Origin: Pseudomonadota bacterium
Lineage (GTDB): Bacteria; Bdellovibrionota; UBA1018
Length of the DNA stretch: 64,000 bases
Reading direction: 5' to 3'
NCBI GenBank assembly: GCA_027485695.1
Contig: JAIXQO010000003.1
Location: 620,001 to 684,000, forward strand
Position 1 is the first letter of the stretch; each line of letters opens with the position of its first letter. The notes beneath the pieces were generated by a model. It made no database searches. It saw only the letters and a program-made list of their open reading frames with translations, and was not told where the DNA came from. The translations under genes and the position numbers were made by a program. Below, in pieces: positions 51,812 through 60,680 of this stretch.

Positions 51812-52239
51812 TGTCCTCGCCCATTCCTGTCTTTCTTCGGGCACAGGCCAGCGCGATCCTAGCGACGGCGGTCGACTTCTCTACGTTGTTTTTTTGTACC
51901 GAAGCCTTAGGCGTTTATTATGGCCTATCAACGGCCGTCGGCGCGCTTGCGGGGGCAGTGACCAATTTCCTCTTGAACCGCTCCTGGGCCTTTCAGGCGC
52001 AGTCTGAATCGGTAGGAAAACAGGCTCTCAAGTACGCGCTCGTTTCACTCGGGTCCCTTGCGCTGAATACCGGGGGGGTGATCGCTTGCACGGAGACCTT
52101 TGGATTCCATTATGGTTTTTCAAAGGTGGTTGTGGCACTACTAGTGGGAATTTTCTTTAATTACCCTTTGCACAAATACCTGGTTTTCAAGGCAGGAAAG
52201 CGCGCTCATGAGCTCACAGCCACAGAATCAAAAAGCTGA
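51811..52239 (+). CDS. GtrA family membrane protein
   Basis: A 142-residue protein with four membrane segments, the GtrA layout: FLRAQASAILATAVDFSTLFF, TAVGALAGAVTNFLLNRSWAF, a third helix, then VALLVGIFFNYPLHKYLVF. GtrA proteins assist transfer of sugar-linked polyprenol across the membrane. The start overlaps the previous stop (TAATG). In this operon it may help to flip or decorate an inositol lipid, an inference. Confidence 0.9.
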   Translation: MSSPIPVFLRAQASAILATAVDFSTLFFCTEALGVYYGLSTAVGALAGAVTNFLLNRSWAFQAQSESVGKQALKYALVSLGSLALNTGGVIACTETFGFHYGFSKVVVALLVGIFFNYPLHKYLVFKAGKRAHELTATESKS

Positions 52240-53572
52240 GATTCGAACCAACATCCCTGGACCGAAATCGATCGAACTGCGTAAACGCGAAGACGCGCAT
52301 CTGGCGCCGGGACTCCAAGGATTCGCACTCTTGTCCGGCATTACGGTCGCCGAAGCGCGTGGCTCTACGGTCACCGACGTCGACGGCAATACATTCATCG
52401 ATATCATCGGTGGTATCGGCGTGAATGGGCTGGGGCACAGCCATCCGAAATTCGTCGAGGCCATCAAAACTCAAGTCGAGAAATCCTCGGTCGGTAGTTT
52501 CACGAGCTCAGCGCGAGTGGAGCTGTTCGAACGCCTGGCGAAAAATCGTCCGTCTCCGAGTGTTCACCGTGCGCAACTTTATTCCTCGGGGGCCGAAGCC
52601 GTCGAGAGCGCTCTGCGCCTCGCGAAATGCTATACGGGCAAAACCGAGTTCGTGAGTTTCTGGGGTGGTTTCCACGGCAAGACCTCGGGTGTGCTTGCGC
52701 TGATGGGTTCTGATTTTAAAAACGGCTTAGGACCTTACGCGCCGGGCGCTATGCTCGTGCCTTATGCGAACCCGTATCGTCCACCCGTGGACGCGAGCCC
52801 GGGCATGCTGGTTGATGCGTGTATCTCGGCCGCAAAAAAACAAATCAAGATGCAGTCTGAGGGCAAAGTCGCCGCTATCATCATCGAACCGATGCAAGGC
52901 ACAGCCGGAAACATCATCCCGCCCGATGAATTTTTGCCGGCGGTCAAGGACCTTGCAAAATCCATCGGAGCGCTCCTCATCGTCGATGAGATGATTACGG
53001 GATTTGGCCGTACCGGCAAGTACTGGGGTGCCCATCATTCCGGCGTCGAAGGCGACATCGTCACGCTCGGTAAACAATTTGGTGGTGGATTTCCGATGAG
53101 CGCAGTGATGTCGACGGACGAAATCACGTCGGCTAAACCCTGGTCGATTCCATCTGGATCCTCGTCCTCGTACGGCGGTAACCCGCTTGCAGGTGCAGCG
53201 GGTGCAGCCGCGCTCAAGATCATCGAAGAAGAGAATCTCGTCGAGAATTCCCGTGTGGTCGGCGCGCATTTTCTCTCCAGACTCAAGCCGTTCGAAGATC
53301 GTTACTCATTTGTGGGCGAAGCGCGTGGTCGCGGATTGTTCTTGTCGATCGAACTCGTCAAAGACAAGAAGACCAAAGAACCCCTGTCTAAGACGGCGAC
53401 CAATCAGATTTTTAATGAATTCCTGAAGCGCGGACTGCTGACGATGGCTTATGCCTCCAGTTTCCGAATTCAGCCCGCGATGACGATCGACGCGGGAACC
53501 ATCGACAATGTCGCAGAAATCATGCGCGAAGTATTCGACGTGGTCGAACAAGAGCGCATCTATCAGAAGTAA
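52208..53572 (+). CDS. Class III PLP-dependent aminotransferase
   Basis: A 454-residue aminotransferase of the acetylornithine/omega-aminotransferase class. Visible are YSSGAEAVESALRLAK, FWGGFHGKTSG, the cofactor Asp in LLIVDEMITGFGRTG and the PLP Lys in TLGKQFGGGFPMSAV. Its start overlaps GtrA by 32 bp, firmly placing it in the operon. Substrate unknown; in this context it might make or attach an amino group for the lipid head or an amino-sugar donor, an inference. Confidence 0.9.
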   Translation: MSSQPQNQKAEIRTNIPGPKSIELRKREDAHLAPGLQGFALLSGITVAEARGSTVTDVDGNTFIDIIGGIGVNGLGHSHPKFVEAIKTQVEKSSVGSFTSSARVELFERLAKNRPSPSVHRAQLYSSGAEAVESALRLAKCYTGKTEFVSFWGGFHGKTSGVLALMGSDFKNGLGPYAPGAMLVPYANPYRPPVDASPGMLVDACISAAKKQIKMQSEGKVAAIIIEPMQGTAGNIIPPDEFLPAVKDLAKSIGALLIVDEMITGFGRTGKYWGAHHSGVEGDIVTLGKQFGGGFPMSAVMSTDEITSAKPWSIPSGSSSSYGGNPLAGAAGAAALKIIEEENLVENSRVVGAHFLSRLKPFEDRYSFVGEARGRGLFLSIELVKDKKTKEPLSKTATNQIFNEFLKRGLLTMAYASSFRIQPAMTIDAGTIDNVAEIMREVFDVVEQERIYQK

Positions 53573-53586
53573 CGAGGAGAAAGTAT

Positions 53587-54327
53587 ATGAGAACGATTAC
53601 AGAATTTGTTGGCAAGCAACTCAAGGATTTCGAAGGCAAGCTCGCGCAGCTTAAAACCGAAGCAGCCAACGCGGCGACCGAAGCTCTTAAGGCCGAAGGT
53701 AAAACCGAAGAAGAAATCGCAGGCGCGATCGCGGAAAAAACGACCGAAACCCTGAATGCGAAAATCACCGAAGCAACCAAACTCGAAGGTGACAAGCTCG
53801 TCGCATTCTTGGCTGCCGTCGAACTCGTCGCCGGCAAAAAAGGTAACCTCAAGCGCGTCGTCGTTGGCGCTCTCAATGAAAACGAAAAAGCCCCATCCAG
53901 TGCGGTCGAAAAAGACGGCAAGATTTATGTTGTCGAATTTTTTGCTGATGCAGCTCGCGCAGCCGCACCTGCTCGTGACGAGCGCGGTGGACGCGACGGC
54001 AAACGCGGTGGTCGCGGCGGTAAGGGCGGCAAAGGCGGCGGACGTGATGGCAAGGGCCGTGGCGATAGTCGCGGACCTCGCAGCGATCGTAGCCAAGAGC
54101 GCAGTGGCGAGCCTCGTGCAGCGGGTGCTCCTGGCGCACCGGGTGAACGCACTGAGCGCGCACCTCGTCCAGCGCGTGAACCACGTGAGCCGCGTGCACC
54201 TCGCGCCCCACGTCCTCCACGTGAGCCACGCGAAGAAGTGAAGCATAACGGTTTGTACATCGGTAAGAAGAAGGGGCCAGATGCGGTAGCTGCTGCTCCT
54301 GCGACCACCGAAACGCCGACTGCTTAG
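53587..54327 (+). CDS. Hypothetical protein with Arg/Gly/Pro-rich disordered tail
   Basis: A 246-residue protein with no signal or membrane segment. Residues 1-60 are a charged helix rich in Ala, Glu and Lys. Residues 60-120 are a small domain (LVAFLAAVELVAGKKGNLKR). Residues about 125-215 are low complexity: GGRDGKRGGRGGKGGKGGG, then Arg-Glu-Pro repeats (REPREPRAPRAPRPP), like RGG-type RNA-binding or phase-separating tails. A short conserved-looking end HNGLYIGKKKGPDA follows. It is the last gene of the inositol-lipid operon; strong ribosome site GAGGAG. Function unknown. Confidence 0.8.
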   Translation: MRTITEFVGKQLKDFEGKLAQLKTEAANAATEALKAEGKTEEEIAGAIAEKTTETLNAKITEATKLEGDKLVAFLAAVELVAGKKGNLKRVVVGALNENEKAPSSAVEKDGKIYVVEFFADAARAAAPARDERGGRDGKRGGRGGKGGKGGGRDGKGRGDSRGPRSDRSQERSGEPRAAGAPGAPGERTERAPRPAREPREPRAPRAPRPPREPREEVKHNGLYIGKKKGPDAVAAAPATTETPTA

Positions 54328-54349
54328 TTCCCGTTGTTCAAAAATCAAG

Positions 54350-54383
54350 AGCCCGGCGCTTCGATTGAGTGGCCGGGCTTTTT
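54350..54383 (+). terminator. Strong intrinsic terminator of the inositol-lipid operon
   Basis: AGCCCGGC / GCCGGGCT stem with a 14-base loop followed by five T, 23 bp after the last stop of the operon. Confidence 0.92.
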
Positions 54384-54422
54384 CTATGGAGTTTAGCGCG
54401 TCTTTCGCGCAATGGTTCACTT

Positions 54423-54884
54423 ATGACTTCTCTCAAATCCGCGTTCCTAAAATCCCTCGTCCAGAAGTTGAACGAAGAGCTCGAGATCCTCGCGAAATCC
54501 GCACAGGCGGCCCATGAAGCGGCTACTCACGAAGAGAGCAAGGCCGAAGATCAATACGACACGCGCGGATTGGAGAGTTCCTACTTGGCGGCAGCGCAAG
54601 CAGCCCGGGGCGAGGAATTGATGAAGCAGATTCAGTACTTCTCCGCGATCTCCGAGTCTGAACACTCGCTTTTTGAACTTGAGGACGAAGACGGCCAAAA
54701 GGTTCTCTATTTGCTCGCTCGATTCGGCGGCGGAACCAAGCTCTCCGCCAACGGTCGATCCGCACTCGTCATCACTCCCGAGTCCCCGATCGGAACGGAG
54801 CTACTCGATAAAAAACCTGGAGACGCGATCGAACTGATCAGTCGCGGCCAATCTCGAGAATTGACGATTACCTCGGTCCAATGA
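54423..54884 (+). CDS. GreA/GreB-like transcription elongation factor family protein
   Basis: A 153-residue protein from ATG 54423; a GTG at 54369 opens the frame but lies inside the terminator stem. The N-terminal 75 residues are a helical coiled coil (KLNEELEILAKSAQAAHEAATHEES) as in Gre N-terminal domains, and the C-terminal half ends ALVITPESPIGTELLDKKPGDAIEL, the GreA_GreB C-domain pattern. The acidic pair needed at the coiled-coil tip is not clearly present, so it may be a Gre-like or Rnk-like modulator rather than a true cleavage factor. No good ribosome site. Confidence 0.78.
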   Translation: MTSLKSAFLKSLVQKLNEELEILAKSAQAAHEAATHEESKAEDQYDTRGLESSYLAAAQAARGEELMKQIQYFSAISESEHSLFELEDEDGQKVLYLLARFGGGTKLSANGRSALVITPESPIGTELLDKKPGDAIELISRGQSRELTITSVQ

Positions 54885-54888
54885 GTCG

Positions 54889-55881
54889 CTAGGTCTGGTG
54901 AGCTGCGCTCTTGCGCTCAGCCCACCAACGGATACCGGCGAATACGATGACTGTGTAGACGGATCCCCAGAGGATATCGAGCACGTAGTGGTGGTTCAGG
55001 TAGACGGCTGAGAAGCACATGATCAGATAGAAGCAGAGGCAGAAAACCCGCAGGCTCCCAATCTGAAGTGCGAAGAAAAACGCCATCAATGGATAGGCGA
55101 CATGGAGTGAGGGGATCGCGCCGAAGACGTCAGCGCTCCGTCCGTACATCCCTGTGAAAAAATGAGTGCCAAGTAATTCATCGAAACGAATCGCGCCCGC
55201 CGGGTTTGGAAGCGTATCGAGTTTTGCTGGTTCGACAGGACCGTGGAGCGTGACGTACCAAGGTGGCGCCGCCGGGAACCAGTAGTAGGTCGTATATCCG
55301 ATCCAATTCACGTGGAAAAATGCCCACGCCGTATACGGCGCAAAACGGCTTGCATGCCGACGAACAACGGGATCTTTGGAGCGAGTGGGTAGCCAGAACG
55401 TTTGATAGGCGGAGACGCCGACGTAAATCGCGATAAAAAACAGGTAGAAGAATCCAGTGATTAAATCGAGCACCGGATGAATGAAATGTTGGAGGAACTC
55501 GTTCGGCGTCAGTCTCACGCCTTGGTAGGTGATGCCAAAAACGCGTTTATCGAATTCGTAGGGAAAACGGACGTGGATTTCTCCTCGAATATAGTCCGAA
55601 TAAAATCGCTGACTATCGTAGACGACGCCCGTCAGATAGAACGGGAGCAGAAAAGTCAGGACTTTAGTGGCAGTTCGACCGCCGTAAGCGAGAGACGCGA
55701 TCAAGATCCCGAGCGCGAAATGTTCTACGCGAAGGCTATTGAGAAGTCCGATCACTACCCAGTAGGCGACCGTTGCGATCCAAGGGAAATGCTTGCGAAG
55801 TGCTGATTGCTCCGACCACCAAGCTGGCCAAGCCGCGCGTTCGCGTGCGAAAAATTCGGACAGATTTTTGAAAAACGCCAT
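54889..55881 (-). CDS. PAP2-family membrane phosphatase/transferase, Aur1-like
   Basis: A 330-residue membrane protein with about seven or eight hydrophobic segments. The PAP2 motifs are GAIPSLHVAYP (Ser258, His260) and SAVYLNHHYVLDI with His298 and Asp302, the S-x-x-x-x-H-x-x-x-D layout. The long N-terminal part and the PSLH form match the PAP2_3/Aur1 subset, which transfers inositol phosphate to ceramide in fungi. Located 5 bp from the convergent Gre-like gene, next to the inositol-lipid operon, it could be a lipid phosphotransferase of the same pathway. Confidence 0.82.
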   Translation of the reverse strand: MAFFKNLSEFFARERAAWPAWWSEQSALRKHFPWIATVAYWVVIGLLNSLRVEHFALGILIASLAYGGRTATKVLTFLLPFYLTGVVYDSQRFYSDYIRGEIHVRFPYEFDKRVFGITYQGVRLTPNEFLQHFIHPVLDLITGFFYLFFIAIYVGVSAYQTFWLPTRSKDPVVRRHASRFAPYTAWAFFHVNWIGYTTYYWFPAAPPWYVTLHGPVEPAKLDTLPNPAGAIRFDELLGTHFFTGMYGRSADVFGAIPSLHVAYPLMAFFFALQIGSLRVFCLCFYLIMCFSAVYLNHHYVLDILWGSVYTVIVFAGIRWWAERKSAAHQT

Positions 55882-55905
55882 TCAGGTCATTCCGCGGCTA
55901 TTCGC

Positions 55906-57126
55906 CTATTCCAGGTACTGAAGATCTTTATGGAACGTCTCTTCAATACGGTAAAGGGCTAATAACGCAATCGCGAAAACGCCGACTCCAATCCAGGAGG
56001 CGGCTGCAATGGTTCCTCGCTGTGGGCTCAACCATTGAAAAATCATCGTGAGTGGAACGACGGATCCGCGAACAAAATTCGGTACCGAAATCGCGACCGT
56101 TGCGCGGAGGTTGGTGCCGAACTGTTCGGCGGCGATTGTCACGAACAGAGCCCAATATCCATAGCCAATACCCATGAGTACGCAGACTCCATAGAATTGG
56201 TTGGTGGTGTATCCGGCTGATTGAAAATAGAGAAAGGTCGTTGCCGCTGAGATGATCATGAAAATGAGCGTCGCCCCGCGGCGGCTTTTGAGCCATTGGC
56301 TGATCATACCGGAACCCAGGTCACCGACGGCGAGTCCCGCGTAGAACATTAAAATACCCCGACCGGCGCTGACCTCGCCTTGCACTCCGATCGTGCGAGC
56401 GATTTCCGGCGAGAAGGTGATCAAGAGTCCCACCGCATACCAGAGTGGAACTCCGATCAAGATACAGAGCGCGTAGCGTTTGAACCGATCCCACGACCCG
56501 AGCAGGAGGACGAGGTCGCCGCGTTTCACATGATCGTCTTGTTTGACGCTCGAGTAGAGCGCGCTTTCTTTCATCTTGATGCGGAGGACGAGGAGCGCGA
56601 GCCCGAGCACTCCGCCAACGAAATAAGCAATTTTCCAATCGAACGCCTCGCCAATGTAGCCCGCCAGAAGCGCGCCACAAATACCGAAAGAAGCGACAAT
56701 CGAGGTACCATAGCCGCGAAGGCGAGTCGGGAGAGATTCTGAGACGAGCGTGATGGCGGCGCCGAGTTCTCCGGCGAGTCCGACCCCCGCGATGAATCGA
56801 AGGACTGCGTAGGCTGGAATCGTCGTAACGAACGCGTTCAGCAGGTTGGCCGTCGAGTAGAGGAGAATCGATCCAAATAGAACGGAAATCCGGCCCTTTT
56901 TGTCGCCCAGCACGCCCCAGACGAGTCCGCCGACGAGCATTCCGATCATCTGCATATTGATGAGGAGTACGCCGTTGTCGAGGAGCTCTTGTCCCTCGAA
57001 TCCAAGTCCCTTGAGGCTCGGTACGCGTACGATGCTGAACAGCACGAGATCGTAAATATCGACGAAATATCCTAGGGCGCCCACGATCACAGGAGCGATC
57101 ATGAGGGGTTTTAAGTTTTTAAACAT
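55906..57126 (-). CDS. MFS transporter
   Basis: A 406-residue major-facilitator protein with 12 predicted helices. The loop 2-3 motif is GVLGDKKGRISVLFG, and helix 5-6 contains ESLPTRLRGYGTS as in the metabolite:H+ symporter group (sugar, dicarboxylate or shikimate carriers). Substrate unknown. It starts 25 bp downstream of the PAP2-like start and shares its strand, with a 66-bp gap from the TetR gene upstream, so a TetR-MFS unit is likely. Confidence 0.9.
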   Translation of the reverse strand: MFKNLKPLMIAPVIVGALGYFVDIYDLVLFSIVRVPSLKGLGFEGQELLDNGVLLINMQMIGMLVGGLVWGVLGDKKGRISVLFGSILLYSTANLLNAFVTTIPAYAVLRFIAGVGLAGELGAAITLVSESLPTRLRGYGTSIVASFGICGALLAGYIGEAFDWKIAYFVGGVLGLALLVLRIKMKESALYSSVKQDDHVKRGDLVLLLGSWDRFKRYALCILIGVPLWYAVGLLITFSPEIARTIGVQGEVSAGRGILMFYAGLAVGDLGSGMISQWLKSRRGATLIFMIISAATTFLYFQSAGYTTNQFYGVCVLMGIGYGYWALFVTIAAEQFGTNLRATVAISVPNFVRGSVVPLTMIFQWLSPQRGTIAAASWIGVGVFAIALLALYRIEETFHKDLQYLE

Positions 57127-57192
57127 ACGATGGGGTTACCACGAATTTGGCTGATTCGGAGCGAAAATTCCGGACTTTGTGCACGGCGCCTT

Positions 57193-57819
57193 TTAGCGTT
57201 TTTTGTCTTTTGGAGCCAGTGCGGCGGTCAGACAGAGGTCTTGGCAGAGCTTCTTGATCTGCTGAGGTTCTAGCCCGTTCTCATTGAACGCCATCGTCAA
57301 TCCACCGGTCGTGATGGTGTGAACTTCGAGAGCGGTGCGCGAGACGTCCGCAGGTTTGAGTCCAAACGAGTCGGTCGCGATACCGTGAAAAAGGATCTGT
57401 TCGATCCGCCTGCGTCCGACTTGTCGAATCTCCGTGTTCTGTTCACGAATCGCTCGGCTAAAACTCGCTTGATAATAAAGGTAGAGCCAAACCGAGATGA
57501 GTCTCGGATTCTCGATTCCCCAATCAAAAGGCGCAGCGACGTAGTCGAGGAGTCGATCGGAGGCCGAGGTGCTTCGATCGATATATTCGATCGTTTTTTT
57601 CTTCAGCGACTCGAGGACCTCATTGAATACGGCTCGAGTGAGCGAGTCGAGATCCGGGAAGTAGTAACGCATGAGCGGGTGGCTGACTTTGGCCTGGCGG
57701 GCGATGTCTAGCATGCGGGTTTCCGCAAATCCGTCGCGCGTATAGAGCGTGAGTGCAGCCTGTAAAATACGGGTTTTTGGATCGGTCTTCGTTGTGGACT
57801 GTTTCTTTTTAGAAGGCAT
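57193..57819 (-). CDS. TetR/AcrR family transcriptional regulator
   Basis: A 208-residue TetR-type repressor. The N-terminal helix-turn-helix is ILQAALTLYTRDGFAETRMLDIARQAKVSHPLMRYYFPDL. The C-terminal ligand domain is helical. It precedes the MFS transporter gene and lies divergent from a secreted-protein gene; a near-perfect inverted repeat (57856-57870) 37 bp before its start is a likely operator. Confidence 0.93.
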   Translation of the reverse strand: MPSKKKQSTTKTDPKTRILQAALTLYTRDGFAETRMLDIARQAKVSHPLMRYYFPDLDSLTRAVFNEVLESLKKKTIEYIDRSTSASDRLLDYVAAPFDWGIENPRLISVWLYLYYQASFSRAIREQNTEIRQVGRRRIEQILFHGIATDSFGLKPADVSRTALEVHTITTGGLTMAFNENGLEPQQIKKLCQDLCLTAALAPKDKKR

Positions 57820-57855
57820 ATCGATTTTTGATCATTATATTTTATAAAAAATTTA

Positions 57856-57870
57856 TTTACAAAATGTAAA
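57856..57870. promoter_or_regulatory. Inverted repeat, candidate TetR operator
   Basis: TTTACA-aaa-TGTAAA lies in an AT-rich divergent region 37 bp upstream of the TetR gene start. Size and position fit a TetR-family binding site or the gene's own promoter region. Confidence 0.4.
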
Positions 57871-57928
57871 AAATGACACATAACGCAATACGTCAGTTAG
57901 CCCACTTAACTTTTAGAAGGATGTCGAA

Positions 57929-58477
57929 ATGAAACAGATAACGTGGTTGGTAGGTTTGGTTTGTGCAGCGCAATTTACTTTGGCTCCGTATGCAAAAGCC
58001 GTGGACGTGATTGGCACGAACACTGCGATCGTGATCGAGAAAACGAAACAGGCGAAGCTCACTTTTAAGCTCTGCAATTTTAAGATCAAGAAATGTGAGC
58101 AACTCGGGAAATCCACCGGTTACACGAAACAAGAACTTCAAGATCAGAGACTTCAAGAGCAGCTCGAGGCCGCTGGTGTGACGGTACTCGCAGTAGGTGC
58201 GGTCGTTGCTATTCCCTATATCTGGTTCTACGGCGGTCTAGCGACGGTCGCAATCGGTATGAGTACCGGCGCTACCGCGGCTCCACTCTTGCTGACTTTT
58301 GGTGGAATGGGTGGCGCAGCCTATGGGGCTTATCGTGGAGCAAAATCTGCGGTCGGACAATTTCGCCAAACACGAGTCTTGCGCGATGAAATCATCGAAG
58401 ATCGAAATTTCAACGAAACAGACGAAAAAATCCTCCGCTTGGCTGATGATCTGAAAACCGTTTTAGAAAAAATCTAG
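57929..58477 (+). CDS. Exported hypothetical protein with Gly/Ala-rich membrane segments
   Basis: A 182-residue protein. Signal peptide to about residue 24 (cut after AKA). Residues about 85-130 form one or two hydrophobic Gly/Ala-rich segments (VTVLAVGAVVAIPYIWFYGG and LLLTFGGMGGAAYGAY), then a charged helical end. A CNFKIKKC pair may be a disulfide. Family unknown. It is followed after 14 bp by another secreted-protein gene; the pair ends at a terminator. Confidence 0.75.
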   Translation: MKQITWLVGLVCAAQFTLAPYAKAVDVIGTNTAIVIEKTKQAKLTFKLCNFKIKKCEQLGKSTGYTKQELQDQRLQEQLEAAGVTVLAVGAVVAIPYIWFYGGLATVAIGMSTGATAAPLLLTFGGMGGAAYGAYRGAKSAVGQFRQTRVLRDEIIEDRNFNETDEKILRLADDLKTVLEKI

Positions 58478-58491
58478 TAGAGGATCCATTT

Positions 58492-58893
58492 ATGAAAAAG
58501 ACTATTTTTGTAGCCTGTTTGATGTGGGTCGGTCAGGTGATGTGTGCGGCAAATGCAGCCGAGGTTGAGATCATTTCGGCGCAGCTGGACGGGACGAAGA
58601 AGAATATTCTGGTCAACGTGTCCTACTATACGGGGTGTGGTGAACATGAATTTTCACTTGAAACAAAAGGTTGTTTTCGAATCAAAGAGCAGCTCGAGTG
58701 CCACGCAGTTGTCATCCATAAATCGGAAAATATGTGTGAAATGGATGGATCGCAGACCCTGAGTTTCCCCTTGAGCCGCTATGGTTACCATAAGACCGAA
58801 CTATCGGGTGCCAAGCTGACCATTTTCGGAACATGGGACCACCGCAAACAAGCTCTCTCCTCGGTTTCCATGTACCTGCCGACCTACCGCTAG
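58492..58893 (+). CDS. Secreted hypothetical protein, Cys-rich
   Basis: A 133-residue protein with a signal peptide cut after ANA (about residue 22). Five Cys in the mature part (TGCGEH, KGCFRI, LECHAV, NMCEM) suggest disulfides in a small beta-rich domain. Family unknown. Likely cotranscribed with the gene before it; good ribosome site AGAGGA. Confidence 0.75.
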   Translation: MKKTIFVACLMWVGQVMCAANAAEVEIISAQLDGTKKNILVNVSYYTGCGEHEFSLETKGCFRIKEQLECHAVVIHKSENMCEMDGSQTLSFPLSRYGYHKTELSGAKLTIFGTWDHRKQALSSVSMYLPTYR

Positions 58894-58924
58894 GAGTGGG
58901 GAGTTTTCCTCAGTAGATCTTTTG

Positions 58925-58958
58925 AGGGTTTTGCGTCAATTGAACGACGTAAAACCCT
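58925..58958 (+). terminator. Intrinsic terminator
   Basis: A 13-bp stem AGGGTTTTGCGTC / GACGTAAAACCCT, with one G-U pair and an 8-base loop, followed by ATTTTCATTT, 32 bp after the stop codon of the Cys-rich secreted-protein gene. Confidence 0.7.
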
Positions 58959-59066
58959 ATTTTCATTTGAGGGAGCAGAAGTCCCACTCACTCATTCGTC
59001 AGGGTTCCGACGCAAGTAGCGGTTTATCCTCAGTCTCTGGGTGTTTTACACCGATAAAATAGAAAT

Positions 59067-60677
59067 ATGGAGTGGTCCAAATTCCATTTCAAATTCCTAT
59101 TTTTTGCGCTGATTTGGGCGGGGAGCGCGCACGCGGGCTCGGGCATCAGCTTGATCCATCGCTACGTCGAAGGCGGAGTAAATGGCGGCACGAGCCCCTG
59201 GAACGCCCAGTACGGGGACTGCACCGTGCTTTTGATGAATCGGGTCAAAGAAGCGTTCTATTTCTCGGATCTTCGCCGAGTCGCGATCGATCCAAAAACC
59301 CATATTCGAAATATTGATGATCGAGCCTTAGATCACATGGTGGTGGCGCAGACATTGACGTCTGAGCAACGAGAGTTCTATCGCCACACGACCGATGGGA
59401 CCGATCTTGAACTGTCGACTTACATCGAAACATTCGTCCCGATTCAAGAGAGCGAACGAACCGCCGATAGCGTTGAATTCGACGGGAAGTGGTACGAACC
59501 GGCGTCCATTTCGCGAAATGTCAGCGCGCAAAAGCCGCTGGAGATGTCGGCGGATGGCCGCACGGTGAGCAAATCGCAGTTCATCCTACTGCCTTGGATG
59601 CGGGAGTTTCCCGAGTACTGGGAAAAACACAAAAATAAATTCAATGGCATGTTCCTTTTTGAAGAAGGGCGCGGGGCCGGGATGCAAAAGGGCGCGTTCA
59701 AGCGTAATCGTGCGCTGAATGCTTATATGATGCTTCGCGAAGTTTTAGCTTTTTTGCCGGAGAGTGAGGTTCTTGCCTCAGATTCATTTTTAGATCGGAT
59801 CATCCTGTTTGGTCATACGACTATCGAGGAGAATACTGCTCGATTCACGAGTCCCGGCTATGGATATCAAGCGATGGACCCGATCGCACCAAACTCGAAA
59901 CATGCCATTTTGTACACGACGCTTCGTCAACGTCTGGAGCAGTACCCGATTCTCGATGCATTGCCTGAACTCAAAACGGCATTCCAAGAGAGTGGAGAGT
60001 CGACGTTGTATTTGTTCTTGAAACGTTACGAGAACGCTTACACCTATCGGCAAACGTTCCTGCGTTCGAAAAAGCAGTCCTTGGTGGAGATTCAGGATCG
60101 AAGTATCGCCGCGTTCACGCAGCTGTATTATTGGGGACAGTCCCAGTTACGTACGGCGATGCAATTCTATAAGATGGCCAAACAGGACATGGATCGGGGT
60201 ATACTTCCGATTGAAAATGGACTCAAGAAACTCATGAAGTCACTACCGCCATTGAGTTTCGCTCGGAGGTGGGTGATTCCGAGTGCCTGTTTGGGCAGCA
60301 TGAAAAATTGCAGTGGAAACGACTGGCTGATGGCGATCTTTCAGTCAGATGACTGGGGTCGTGCCACGTTGAATCGTTCGTTTCCCAATGAAGGTGGAGA
60401 CGTCGCCGAGCACCTGCTTCAGGATCTCAGTACGCTCATCTTGGTTCCCGAGGACCTACTCAGGAGTCCGATCTGGAGCGGCTACGCCAACCGAAAAATT
60501 CATGTCGAAAATGGTTTTGCGATTCTTCGGCTCAGCATGGACGATATCAAAACGCTCAGGAAAGCCTATCCGTCTGATGTATCGCGAGCCAAAAACGATC
60601 CACTCAGTCTCGGCGTCGATGACTTGAAGAAGCGCCTGATGTTGCCGGCGTTGATTCCTGGGCTACTACTTTTTTAG
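59067..60677 (+). CDS. Secreted hypothetical protein
   Basis: A 536-residue exported protein (signal peptide to about residue 23, cut after AHA). No repeats, HExxH or Cys-His motifs are evident; the mature part is helical and aromatic-rich, with two late Cys (SACLGSMKNC). GTSPWNAQYGDCTVLLMNRVKEAFYF near the N-terminus might be a conserved Cys region, as in some DUF4105-like proteins, but I cannot name the family. No ribosome site is clear. Convergent with the RND exporter, 3 bp apart. Confidence 0.75.
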   Translation: MEWSKFHFKFLFFALIWAGSAHAGSGISLIHRYVEGGVNGGTSPWNAQYGDCTVLLMNRVKEAFYFSDLRRVAIDPKTHIRNIDDRALDHMVVAQTLTSEQREFYRHTTDGTDLELSTYIETFVPIQESERTADSVEFDGKWYEPASISRNVSAQKPLEMSADGRTVSKSQFILLPWMREFPEYWEKHKNKFNGMFLFEEGRGAGMQKGAFKRNRALNAYMMLREVLAFLPESEVLASDSFLDRIILFGHTTIEENTARFTSPGYGYQAMDPIAPNSKHAILYTTLRQRLEQYPILDALPELKTAFQESGESTLYLFLKRYENAYTYRQTFLRSKKQSLVEIQDRSIAAFTQLYYWGQSQLRTAMQFYKMAKQDMDRGILPIENGLKKLMKSLPPLSFARRWVIPSACLGSMKNCSGNDWLMAIFQSDDWGRATLNRSFPNEGGDVAEHLLQDLSTLILVPEDLLRSPIWSGYANRKIHVENGFAILRLSMDDIKTLRKAYPSDVSRAKNDPLSLGVDDLKKRLMLPALIPGLLLF

Positions 60678-60680
60678 AGA

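Noticed and set aside
53563..54420. 285-codon minus-strand frame opposite the RGG-rich protein
   Set aside because: Its Cys/Arg/Ala-rich repeats are the complement of the GC-rich tail codons; the plus frame has a ribosome site and sits in an operon.
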